From Nitrospirota bacterium (GTDB taxonomy: Bacteria; Nitrospirota; Nitrospiria; Nitrospirales; Nitrospiraceae): a stretch of 7,319 nt of DNA. Shown one piece after another: positions 1 through 6,294 of this stretch. The translations under genes and the position numbers were made by a program. The notes under the pieces were generated by a model that ran no database searches, was not told the DNA's origin, and saw nothing but the letters and a program-made list of their open reading frames with translations. The stretch is taken from NCBI GenBank assembly GCA_004296865.1, contig SCVQ01000436.1:1-7319 (forward strand), read 5' to 3'. Position 1 is the stretch's first letter. Every line of letters starts with the position of its first letter.

Positions 1-357
1 ACGCAAGGCTCGCGGGGCGCCCAATTTCATCCAGCCCTCGTGCTGCCTGTCGGCTGTCTGATCATTTCCAAAGCCACCGATCCAACGAAGGAAGCCTATT
101 CCGCCTTTGAAGGCACTCCCTTGGAAGAACAGCTCCGCGACCGCGGAATCGAAACCCTCTACATCACCGGGATCGCGACCGATTACTGCATCAAGAACAC
201 GGTGCTGGACGCCCGCAGGCTGGGCTTTCGGGTCGTGGTGCTGGAGGATGCCATTCTCGGAATCGACGCCGCGCCGGGCGACTGCGAACGGGCGATCAAG
301 GCCATGAAGAAAGCCGGCGCCGTCTTTGTCAACGCCAAGGATTTGGGCCTGTGCTAA
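1..357 (+). CDS. pncA: Nicotinamidase (isochorismatase-like family), 3' part only
   Basis: Nicotinamidase hydrolyses nicotinamide to nicotinate and ammonia in the cytoplasm, feeding NAD salvage. The frame is open from base 1, so the N-terminal part, including the catalytic Asp and most metal ligands, is outside the window; 118 residues remain. The first visible residues, TQGSRGAQFHP, match the segment that follows the conserved His-Cys of PncA (HCV.GT.GA.FHP). The catalytic Lys is the K of IISKATD (codon 70-72), followed by the family's SAFEGT. The nucleophile Cys is in GIATDYC (codon 187-189), with the cis-peptide signature GIAT just before it and the typical KNTVLDA after it. The stop is TAA at 355-357, and the next gene starts inside this one, which suggests translational coupling. 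The visible catalytic residues are intact, so the gene looks functional. Other isochorismatase-like hydrolases are possible but less likely given DYC and FEGT. Confidence 0.9.
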   Translation, partial: TQGSRGAQFHPALVLPVGCLIISKATDPTKEAYSAFEGTPLEEQLRDRGIETLYITGIATDYCIKNTVLDARRLGFRVVVLEDAILGIDAAPGDCERAIKAMKKAGAVFVNAKDLGLC

Positions 358-1265
358 GCACGACCACTGTGAGAGCCAGGCTTCGCACCCATGTGGAATC
401 CCTCGTCGGCGAACGTCATCCGCTCTCTTCCCCCGACCGTCTCCTCCAAGCCGAACACTATCTCACCGAGGAGTTCCGCCGCCTCGGATTGCCAACGTCC
501 TTCCACCAGTTCGAGGCGCTGGGGGGCACGTTTCGAAACGTCATCGCCACCCTCCAGCCCTCACAGCCTGTCGTGCAGGGAACGACCACGGGCAGAAGCG
601 GGGCCACGGATTCTGCGCCCTTGGTCATCGCCGCCCATTACGATACGGTCCAAGGCTCGCCAGGCGCCGACGACAACGCCAGCAGCCTGGCGGTCATGCT
701 GGCGGCGGCACAGAGCCTTCAGGCAATGCCCTTGTCCAGACCCGTATGGTTCATTGGCTTCTGCCTGGAAGAAAAAGACTTGATGGGAAGCCTGGCCTAT
801 GTCTCGCACTTGCGGAACACAGGACAGGAAGTTTACGGGGTCATCGTCTTGGAATGTGTCGGCTATGCCCAATCCGAAGAAGGCTCACAACGCACGCCGC
901 CCGGCACGCCGATTCAGGTTCCCTCCGTCGGAGACTTTCTGGCAATCGTCGGGAACATTGTCTCGGCTGATTTGACGGCTGCCGTCGAACGTCAGGCCAA
1001 CCGGCACGTGCCACACCTCAAGACCGTCTCCTTGGTGGTGCCGGGCAACGGTGAAGGACTGCCCGATGTCAGACGAAGCGACCATGCCGCCTTCTGGCAT
1101 TACGGGTATCCGGCCGTCATGCTGACCGACACGGCGAATTTCAGAAACCCTCACTATCATCGTCCCACCGACACCATCGACACGTTGGACTTCACCTTCA
1201 TGGAGCAAGTGGCGCTGGGCGTGATTGCGGCGGCCAGCCACCTGGCAGGCATGGACAAGGGCTAA
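351..1265 (+). CDS. M28-family zinc peptidase (probable cytoplasmic aminopeptidase)
   Basis: This is a 304-residue two-zinc exopeptidase of MEROPS family M28, which usually removes N-terminal residues from peptides. The metal and catalytic set can be lined up with the family. His96 lies in AAHYDTV, bridging Asp107 in PGADDNAS, catalytic base Glu140 and zinc ligand Glu141 in CLEEKDLMGS, an acidic ligand at Glu168 in LECVGY (Glu where many members have Asp), and the last ligand His270 in YHRPTDT. SDHAAFWHYGYPAVM (243-257) is the usual segment before it. There is no signal peptide or membrane segment, so it should act in the cytoplasm. The GTG start at 351 was chosen because AAGGA lies nine bases upstream; a second GTG at 369 has no such site. 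It overlaps pncA by 7 bases. A glutaminyl cyclase-like activity is possible, since that enzyme shares the fold, but substrate cannot be read from sequence. Confidence 0.88.
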   Translation: MLSTTTVRARLRTHVESLVGERHPLSSPDRLLQAEHYLTEEFRRLGLPTSFHQFEALGGTFRNVIATLQPSQPVVQGTTTGRSGATDSAPLVIAAHYDTVQGSPGADDNASSLAVMLAAAQSLQAMPLSRPVWFIGFCLEEKDLMGSLAYVSHLRNTGQEVYGVIVLECVGYAQSEEGSQRTPPGTPIQVPSVGDFLAIVGNIVSADLTAAVERQANRHVPHLKTVSLVVPGNGEGLPDVRRSDHAAFWHYGYPAVMLTDTANFRNPHYHRPTDTIDTLDFTFMEQVALGVIAAASHLAGMDKG

Positions 1266-1277
1266 GAGCTTGCACCC

Positions 1278-1994
1278 ATGAGCAAACGGCTGAAAACTGA
1301 AACCAGGCGGGCCATCATACAAGTCTTTGATCGCTTGGACTATGCAGGCCTGGGGTCCATCTACTGCGACGAGGGGGGCTACACCTTTTGGAAGGACCGT
1401 CGGGGGCCTTGCCAAGAACTGGGGATGAAACTGGCAGAAGTGCTGCTTGGTCGCCTGCAGCCCAAGGGCCGAAGTCTCTATGTCGGGGCCGGGGTGGCGG
1501 AGTTACCGATTGTGGCGATGGAATGCTTGGAGCTGGGTCGCGAGGTCGCGGCCTTCAATCTACGGGCCGAAGAAGTGGCGATCCTGAATCAGGCTTGCCA
1601 GGGCCTCCCCTTCCAGTTCGTCTGCGACGACGCGCAGAGCGCCAAGGGACCCTTCGACCATCTCTGGATCGTCAGCACGCTCAACGACCCGGAACGGTTT
1701 CCCGAACTCTCGGCCCTCTCCTACGGCCGGGCCAATCCTGTGACCTTCGATTCGGTCCGCTTCGCACAAGAACGGGCGACGGTGCTGGAGCTGACCGACG
1801 GCTGCCTGAGCAAGCTGGTGCTTCCCGGTCTCGTCACAACCTCGGTGGAAGAGATCCCCTGGATCACGGACTGGTGCACGAGACGGGAAATCCCCTGTGT
1901 GCTCGAAGAAGAAGATTATCCCACCGCCATTGTGGAAGACCCGGTGTGCTTGATCGGGATCGGACAAGCCCGTCACAAAGTCAGAAAGTCGTAA
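1278..1994 (+). CDS. Conserved-looking protein with a methyltransferase-like Rossmann motif, function unknown
   Basis: This 238-residue soluble protein has no signal peptide or membrane helix. I do not recognise a named family. Residues 66-77 (SLYVGAGVAELP) look like motif I of class I SAM-dependent methyltransferases: a beta strand ending in GxG. A second strand, EVAAFNL (89-95), follows, then a helix. FVCDDAQ (114-120) fits the third strand/loop and FDHLWIVSTLND (126-137) the fourth. The acidic residue that normally binds the ribose hydroxyls at the end of strand 2 appears to be replaced by Asn94, so methyltransferase activity is uncertain. The C-terminal third is rich in acidic residues and Cys/Trp (WITDWCTRREIPC). 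It begins 12 bases after the M28 peptidase gene, with a weak AAGAG site nine bases before the ATG, so the two are probably co-transcribed. Its last codons (HKVRKS-stop) lie inside an AAAGTC repeat array. Confidence 0.7.
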   Translation: MSKRLKTETRRAIIQVFDRLDYAGLGSIYCDEGGYTFWKDRRGPCQELGMKLAEVLLGRLQPKGRSLYVGAGVAELPIVAMECLELGREVAAFNLRAEEVAILNQACQGLPFQFVCDDAQSAKGPFDHLWIVSTLNDPERFPELSALSYGRANPVTFDSVRFAQERATVLELTDGCLSKLVLPGLVTTSVEEIPWITDWCTRREIPCVLEEEDYPTAIVEDPVCLIGIGQARHKVRKS

Positions 1995-2083
1995 CGTCTA
2001 AAAGTCGGCAACGCAAACGTCCGGACCGCTCGACAATCTCCACATCGAGACTTTCAGACTTTCGACTTTTTGACTTTCAGACT
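1975..2083. repeat. Long imperfect inverted repeat of 8-base AAAGTC / GACTTT units between convergent genes
   Basis: The left arm has AAAGTC-type units starting at 1977, 1985, 1993 (degenerate, AACGTC) and 2001, exactly 8 bases apart. The right arm has GACTTT units starting at 2049, 2057, 2064 and 2072, plus a partial GACT at 2080. The arms can pair unit for unit over about 30 bases, with a few mismatches and one bulge, around a loop of roughly 42 bases (2007-2048). The left arm includes the end and the TAA stop of the methyltransferase-like gene; the right arm ends just before the stop of the gamma carbonic anhydrase gene. Its place between two converging genes fits a bidirectional transcription terminator or mRNA 3'-end stabiliser. 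The short period also fits a replication-slippage-derived or REP-like element. There is no clean U tract directly after the stem, so the terminator role is inference. The rest of this 97-base gap shows nothing else. Confidence 0.75.
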
Positions 2084-2091
2084 GGCTGGGC

Positions 2092-2631
2092 TCAGATACA
2101 AAAGCCGGTCCTGGCTTTGGCCGGGTCCGTCATGTACTGGCGGGCATAGTCGATGTAGTTCTGCGCGGATTCTCTGATCCAGGCCAATTCGTCCTCCGTC
2201 ACCGGCCGCTTGACCTTGGCCGGTGAGCCCAGGATCAGGCTCTTGGGCGGGACGACGGTCCCTTCGGTCACCAGCGAGCCGGCCCCCACAACACAGTCCT
2301 CTCCGATCACCGCGCCGTCCATGATGATGGCCCCCATCCCGATCAACACTCGATCCTTGACCGTACACCCGTGCAAGACCACATGGTGTCCGATCGTCAC
2401 ATCATCGCCGATGACGAGCGGATGGGTGTCGTGGGTGACGTGCAACATGCTCAGATCCTGCACGCTGGTCCTGTTGCCGATCCTGATGTAATGGACGTCG
2501 CCGCGGACGACCGCGTTGAACCAGACGCTGGTGAACTCGCCGATCACGACATCGCCGATGACGACAGCCGTCTCCTCGATATAGGCGGATTGAGGGATGG
2601 TCGGTTTGATGCCCTTAAAAGAACGGATCAT
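2092..2631 (-). CDS. Gamma-class carbonic anhydrase-like hexapeptide-repeat protein (YrdA/CamH type)
   Basis: This 179-residue protein has a left-handed beta-helix made of hexapeptide repeats, visible as recurring V/I-I-G triplets from about residue 24 to 137 (for example VIGDVVIG, LVIGDDVTIG, AVIGEDCVVGAG). Proteins of this family form trimers with a metal at each subunit interface. The three His ligands are present: His64 in MLHVT, His82 in TIGHH and His87 in LHGC. The conserved Arg43-Asp45 pair (VVRGDV) and Gln58 (SVQD) of gamma carbonic anhydrases are also there, so CO2 hydration is plausible, although many YrdA/PaaY relatives have no proven activity. The C-terminal helix (residues 145-169) is typical. 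I chose the ATG at 2631 because MIRSFKGIKP is the usual family N-terminus; an upstream in-frame TTG at 2667 would add 12 residues with no family match. No Shine-Dalgarno is seen. The gene converges on the + strand cluster. Confidence 0.88.
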   Translation of the reverse strand: MIRSFKGIKPTIPQSAYIEETAVVIGDVVIGEFTSVWFNAVVRGDVHYIRIGNRTSVQDLSMLHVTHDTHPLVIGDDVTIGHHVVLHGCTVKDRVLIGMGAIIMDGAVIGEDCVVGAGSLVTEGTVVPPKSLILGSPAKVKRPVTEDELAWIRESAQNYIDYARQYMTDPAKARTGFCI

Positions 2632-2637
2632 GCCGCC

Positions 2638-2667
2638 ACTGTAGCGGGAACCGATTGCCTGAATCAA
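2638..2667 (-). promoter_or_regulatory. Possible sigma-70-type promoter for the carbonic anhydrase-like gene, giving a near-leaderless mRNA
   Basis: Read on the - strand, TTGATT (2667-2662) and TACAGT (2643-2638) are separated by 18 bases. Each matches four of six consensus positions. The ATG starts seven bases past the -10 box, where transcription would normally begin, and no Shine-Dalgarno is present. A leaderless or near-leaderless transcript would explain both facts. The matches are modest and could be chance. Confidence 0.3.
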
Positions 2668-2693
2668 GCGGGTGACAGGAGGCGGGAAGACCT

Positions 2694-2717
2694 GCGGGCC
2701 GGCCTTGGCCGGCCCGC
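2694..2717 (-). terminator. Perfect 11-bp GC hairpin after the Spy-like gene, candidate terminator
   Basis: GCGGGCCGGCC at 2694-2704 is followed by TT and the exact reverse complement at 2707-2717, so RNA from either strand can form a very stable stem. It begins 19 bases beyond the TGA stop of the Spy-like gene and precedes the carbonic anhydrase-like gene, which is where the stress gene run would be expected to end. No run of U follows on the - strand (AGGTCTTCCC), so it may pause polymerase, act with Rho, or protect the mRNA end rather than terminate by itself. The 105-base gap it sits in otherwise holds only the promoter candidate. Confidence 0.55.
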
Positions 2718-2736
2718 TGCTGAGGCCGTTGACGGT

Positions 2737-3240
2737 TCAGCTTTTCCCCCCTTCCCGATGTTGGTGCATCATCCTGTCGTGCTCGACCTTTTCCTGCTCA
2801 CGCTGTTCCGGCGTAAGCAAGGCCACCGCATCCCGCTTGGCCTTGATGGCCGCAAGGCGGAGCCCGACTTCCAAGGCCTCGCTCTGTTTCACCTTGGCCT
2901 CGACCGCCGAGAGATCGGTCTTTTCATCCTGCACGAGGGCCGCCAGCTCCCGCTCAGCCACCTGGATCTCGGCTTCAGTCTTGATGCGCGTGCGGTCCAG
3001 ATCCAGGCTCAACGTGTTCAGCTTCGTGACTTGCTCCTCCGTCAGCCCGATCGCCTGTCGGTGATTGAGGAGGTGGCGAAGATAATGCCCGGCTCCGGAA
3101 TGCCCGCTCATAACCTGCTCTCCATGGCCATGGCCGTAGCCCATCCTGTGCCCATGCCCCTCGTCGGCCCAGGCTGGATGCAGGCCCACCCCCACCATCA
3201 ACAACATTGCCGCAATCCCTGTCAGCACTCTTGTGTTCAT
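2737..3240 (-). CDS. Small His-rich periplasmic Spy/CpxP-like protein (LTxxQ motifs)
   Basis: This is a 167-residue exported protein. A signal peptide covers about residues 1-25: Lys/Arg-poor start MNTR, hydrophobic GIAAMLLMVGVGL, and an A-W-A cleavage site before Asp26. The mature N-terminus is unusually rich in His and Gly (His29, 31, 32, 37, 39, 47, 52, 56, 60), with more His near the end (154, 159, 161), suggesting metal binding. The remainder is charged and helical with two LTxxQ motifs, LTEEQ at 66-70 and LTPEQ at 142-146. These are the hallmark of the Spy/CpxP/ZraP group of periplasmic chaperones and stress sensors. GGAGG lies five bases before the ATG. It starts 32 bases after the HtrA stop, so the two are probably one transcript. 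CpxP delivers misfolded proteins to DegP and inhibits its kinase; a similar role here is inferred from the neighbours. A CnrX-like metal sensor or ZraP-like protein is the main alternative. Confidence 0.82.
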   Translation of the reverse strand: MNTRVLTGIAAMLLMVGVGLHPAWADEGHGHRMGYGHGHGEQVMSGHSGAGHYLRHLLNHRQAIGLTEEQVTKLNTLSLDLDRTRIKTEAEIQVAERELAALVQDEKTDLSAVEAKVKQSEALEVGLRLAAIKAKRDAVALLTPEQREQEKVEHDRMMHQHREGGKS

Positions 3241-3272
3241 GACTCCCTCCGTTGTACGTGTGCGTCCACTCC

Positions 3273-4781
3273 TTACACCTTCACCGTGATGAACAGGGAC
3301 GCGCCCTTGCGGTTGATCAGGAGCAGCGCTCCCTGGTGCTTCTTGAGATTCGACGCGATCCGTTCAAAATCCTGGAGGGACTTCACCGCCTGCCTGTTGA
3401 TCTCGCGAATCACGTCCCCCGGCACGATCCCGGCGCGGTCGGCCTGGCTGTCTGGTTCGACGTTCACCACCAAGACCCCCTGCGTGTGGCTCCCCAGGCC
3501 CAGCTCACGCGCAGCCCGCTGATCGAGCCCCTGTACTTCGAGGCCGGCCAACGCGTGCTCAAGGCTCTTCTCGGCGCCGGCCACCTTGACGGGGCCAGGC
3601 TGTTCCCCGATCGTCACGGCCAGGTCCATCTCATGGCCGTTGCGGACCACCGTGAGGGTCGCCTTGGCGCCGATCGGCGTACGCGTCACCGCCCGCTGCA
3701 AGGCCGCCGCATCCTGGATAGGCGACCCCTGATACCTCACAATGACGTCCCCCTGTTTGAGCCCTCCCTTCGCCGCCGGGCTGTCTTCGTTGACGTCGCT
3801 GACGAGCGCGCCTTGGGGCTGCTTCAGGTCAAACGACTTGGCCAAGTCCTGGTTCAAGTCCTGGATGCCGACCCCCAGGTAGCCTCGGACCACTTTGCCG
3901 GTGGCCACCAGGCTCTCGTAGATCGGCTTGGCCATACTGACCGGGATCGCAAAGCCAACCCCCTGGTAGCCGCCGGTCCGGGAGAGAATCGCGGTGTTGA
4001 TTCCGACCAGTTCGCCTGCGGCATTGACCAAGGCGCCGCCCGAATTGCCCGGATTGATCGCCGCATCGGTCTGGATGAAGTCTTCATATTGCGTGATCCC
4101 CATGTGCCCGCGTCCAAGCGCGCTCACGATCCCGCTCGTCACGGTCGAGGTCAGGCCGAACGGATTGCCCACCGCGAGGACATATTCCCCGACCTGCAGC
4201 TTCGCTGAATCGCCCCAGGAGACCGTGGGCAGGTGCTGCGCATCCACCTTGATCACGGCCAGGTCGCTCTTGGGATCGGTTCCGACGACCCTGCCCGTGA
4301 ACTCCCGCTTGTCCGGCAACGTGACGGTCAACTCACGGGCCCCCTCCACGACATGATTGTTCGTCACAATATACCCGTCGGGAGAGACGACCACGCCGGA
4401 GCCCATGCCCGTCGCATGCCCGTCGCGAGGCTCCCCTGGTGCAAACGGCCCGCGGGGCCGCCCTGGAAACGGAGACCCGAAAAACTCTTCCATCTGGTCG
4501 CGCGGATCGGGGCCCTCACGCCTGACGGTCCTCGCGGCCGTGATATTGACGACGGCCGGCGTCACGGCCTTGGCCACTTCGGTGAACCCTGGCCCGGCCA
4601 TCGCCGTTACCGGCTCGGTCCCTGTCACCGCTGCGCTGCCGGAGACGGGAGGGACGGCATTCGCCGCGTGCGAGTTACTCCCTTGATCGGCGGCCCAGAA
4701 CACAACGCCGGCCAGAAGGGTCAGGCCGGCCACAAACCCCACTTGAGCGACGAAGGCACGGGACAGTAATCGGGTCATCAT
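3273..4781 (-). CDS. htrA: HtrA/DegP-type periplasmic serine protease with two PDZ domains
   Basis: This 502-residue Do-family protease degrades or holds misfolded envelope proteins. An N-terminal hydrophobic stretch at about 12-31 (signal peptide or anchor) is followed by a flexible linker rich in Ala, Thr and Pro. The trypsin-like domain spans about 65-292. The catalytic triad is His143 (VTNNHVV), Asp173 (KSDLAVIK) and Ser247 (NPGNSGGAL). The LA loop carries MEEFFGSPFPGRPRGP, short compared with E. coli DegP and closer to MucD/DegQ types. PDZ1 runs from about 299 (RGYLGVGIQ) to 392 and PDZ2 from about 410 to 500, ending FITVKV. A strong AAAGGAGG site lies five bases before the ATG at 4781; a second ATG at 4778 would fit almost as well. 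It follows the histidine kinase gene by 99 bases and precedes the Spy-like gene by 32, supporting an envelope-stress role. Length and all key residues are normal for the family. Confidence 0.95.
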   Translation of the reverse strand: MMTRLLSRAFVAQVGFVAGLTLLAGVVFWAADQGSNSHAANAVPPVSGSAAVTGTEPVTAMAGPGFTEVAKAVTPAVVNITAARTVRREGPDPRDQMEEFFGSPFPGRPRGPFAPGEPRDGHATGMGSGVVVSPDGYIVTNNHVVEGARELTVTLPDKREFTGRVVGTDPKSDLAVIKVDAQHLPTVSWGDSAKLQVGEYVLAVGNPFGLTSTVTSGIVSALGRGHMGITQYEDFIQTDAAINPGNSGGALVNAAGELVGINTAILSRTGGYQGVGFAIPVSMAKPIYESLVATGKVVRGYLGVGIQDLNQDLAKSFDLKQPQGALVSDVNEDSPAAKGGLKQGDVIVRYQGSPIQDAAALQRAVTRTPIGAKATLTVVRNGHEMDLAVTIGEQPGPVKVAGAEKSLEHALAGLEVQGLDQRAARELGLGSHTQGVLVVNVEPDSQADRAGIVPGDVIREINRQAVKSLQDFERIASNLKKHQGALLLINRKGASLFITVKV

Positions 4782-4880
4782 GTCATCCTCCTTTGAACAG
4801 ATGTAAGCCTAACTGGTTTGGAGGATACCAACCAAAGATGAGAAGTGAATTAGGGGGGGATTAAAAGCGTCTAATGGAAT
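4782..4880 (-). promoter_or_regulatory. Kinase-HtrA intergenic leader: strong ribosome binding site and a small hairpin
   Basis: On the - strand this 99-base gap holds, in order, a run of seven C (4859-4853), a bulged hairpin (4834-4828 pairing with 4821-4814, loop 4827-4822, one unpaired base at 4819), and the ribosome binding site AAAGGAGG (4794-4787). It is the only AT-richer gap in the run and is long enough to hold a separate htrA promoter, but I see no convincing -35/-10 pair. The hairpin is too weak to call a terminator. The strong ribosome binding site contrasts with the poor sites of the regulator and kinase genes, so HtrA is probably made in larger amounts. Confidence 0.5.
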
Positions 4881-6290
4881 TTAAGTCGATGCCAGCGGCA
4901 GGACGACCGTGAACTGCGACCCTTGTCCGACGGCACTTTGGACGTCGATCCGACCCTGGTGTGCCTCGACGATCCACCTGCAGATTGACAAGCCCAGGCC
5001 GGTTCCCTTCTTACAGTGGGCGCGCGCCTCGTCCGTCCGGTAGAACCGGTCGAAGATACGGGCCTGCGCTTCAGGCGGAATCCCGATGCCCTGATCCACC
5101 ACGGCAAGCCGAGCCAAGCCGTGCTCTTGGCTCAGCCGCAGCTCGACCTTGCCCCCGGCCTGCGAGTACTTGATGGCATTGTCCACCAGGTTCAGAATCA
5201 ACTCGCGCAGACGCAACTCATCGCCCGACACGATCACCGGCTCCACCGCCCCCACGGCCATGTGCACCTGATGCTCCTGTCCGAGGACGACGGCCTGCCG
5301 CTGAATGTCCTCGACAAGCATGTCCAGCCGGACCGGTTTGGATTCCATTTTCACTTCGCCCAGATCGGCTCGCGCCAAAAAGAGCAGTTCGTCCACGATC
5401 CGGCTCATACGGTCGATTTCTTCCAGGCTGCTCTCCAAGACCAGCCGATAGTCCTCCGCCGACCTGGGCCGTCGCAGGGCCAGTTCCGTTTCCCCCTTCA
5501 TCACCGTCAGAGGCGTACGGAGTTCGTGCGAGGCATCGGCGCTGAACCGGCGCACCTGTTGGAACGAATCGTCCAGGCGGGCGATCATGTCGTTGAACGT
5601 GACCGTCAACCGGCCGATTTCGTCGGAGGATCGGGGAACGGTGAGGCGCTGGGACAAGTCACCGGCCGCGATGCGCTTGGCCGCAAGCGTGAGGGCCTCG
5701 ACGGGTCTGAGCGCCCGCCCCGCCAGGAACCACCCGCCGGCCAGGGCCACGATCAAGGCGACCGGGGTCGCCACCAGAAACACCCCCAACATGCGACGCA
5801 GCGTGTGCTCCGCCTGCTGCAAGGAGGTGCCGACTTGGACGACATTGACCAGTTCTCCTCCGCGCCGGATCGGCACCGACAGGAGACGGATCGGCGACTC
5901 GCCTCGAAACCGCGCGGATTCGAACGTCGCCCGCCCTTCGAAGGCGGCTTCCAATGCGGTGCGGCTCAAGGGGATGTCGTGCCGCCTGACGTTGGGGGAC
6001 TGGATGGTCACCTTCCCGGCCGGGCTGAAAATTTGAAAGGACTTGTCCAGGACCGCCAGTTCCGGAAACTCCGCCGCGAGGTCGTCGAAGGGCAGGGTCG
6101 GGCCGACCCCGTGTTGCTCCAGCGCACGGACCGCCGCCTCAGCCGCCTTCTCGAGCGAATGATCCACCTGCTCTCTCAGCCCGCGCGCCATGACCGCGTA
6201 GAGCACGATGGCGAAGACGATGAAGCTCAGGGCCAGGGCCGTGCCGTACCAGAGCGAAAGCCGGACGCGGATGGAAACGCCGTAGTTCAT
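4881..6290 (-). CDS. HAMP sensor histidine kinase, envelope-facing (OmpR-system partner)
   Basis: This is a 469-residue membrane kinase that should phosphorylate the regulator encoded just upstream. Domains in order: TM1 at about 13-33; a periplasmic sensor region of roughly 34-166; TM2 at about 167-190; HAMP at about 189-241 (RALRPVEALTLAAKRIAAGD then DEIGRL); the HisKA dimer domain at about 245-308 with phospho-acceptor His255 in SADASHELRTPL; and the ATPase domain with N box (LILNLVDNAIKYS, 365-377), G1 (DQGIGI, 399-404), F box (FDRFYR, 413-418) and G2 (GTGLGL, 429-434). All motifs are intact. The periplasmic part has no recognised metal-binding signature. I chose the ATG at 6290 because NYGVSIRVRLSLWYG is the usual start of this kinase type. 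An ATG at 6314 and a TTG at 6323 are in frame, but they lie in repeat sequence. None of the three has a clear Shine-Dalgarno. The stop lies 99 bases before htrA. Confidence 0.93.
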   Translation of the reverse strand: MNYGVSIRVRLSLWYGTALALSFIVFAIVLYAVMARGLREQVDHSLEKAAEAAVRALEQHGVGPTLPFDDLAAEFPELAVLDKSFQIFSPAGKVTIQSPNVRRHDIPLSRTALEAAFEGRATFESARFRGESPIRLLSVPIRRGGELVNVVQVGTSLQQAEHTLRRMLGVFLVATPVALIVALAGGWFLAGRALRPVEALTLAAKRIAAGDLSQRLTVPRSSDEIGRLTVTFNDMIARLDDSFQQVRRFSADASHELRTPLTVMKGETELALRRPRSAEDYRLVLESSLEEIDRMSRIVDELLFLARADLGEVKMESKPVRLDMLVEDIQRQAVVLGQEHQVHMAVGAVEPVIVSGDELRLRELILNLVDNAIKYSQAGGKVELRLSQEHGLARLAVVDQGIGIPPEAQARIFDRFYRTDEARAHCKKGTGLGLSICRWIVEAHQGRIDVQSAVGQGSQFTVVLPLAST

Positions 6291-6294
6291 AGAA

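Noticed and set aside
351..361. Palindrome GTGCTAAGCAC at the pncA stop / peptidase start
   Set aside because: Only five paired bases around one central base, too short for a stable hairpin. It looks like a chance result of the overlapping start and stop.
326..970. Alternative + strand frame inside the M28 peptidase gene
   Set aside because: Arg/Pro-rich shadow frame with no motif; the overlapping frame holds all M28 metal ligands.
2632..2667. Upstream TTG start at 2667 for the carbonic anhydrase-like gene
   Set aside because: The extra 12 residues do not match the usual family N-terminus and no ribosome binding site precedes the TTG.
2371..4208. Two long + strand open frames opposite the carbonic anhydrase-like, Spy-like and HtrA genes
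   Set aside because: They cross gene boundaries on the other strand and show no domain signature. The - strand genes have full sets of conserved residues and good ribosome binding sites.
4814..4834. Hairpin after the kinase gene considered as a terminator
   Set aside because: Seven pairs with a bulge and no following U run; too weak. It is kept only as part of the leader description.
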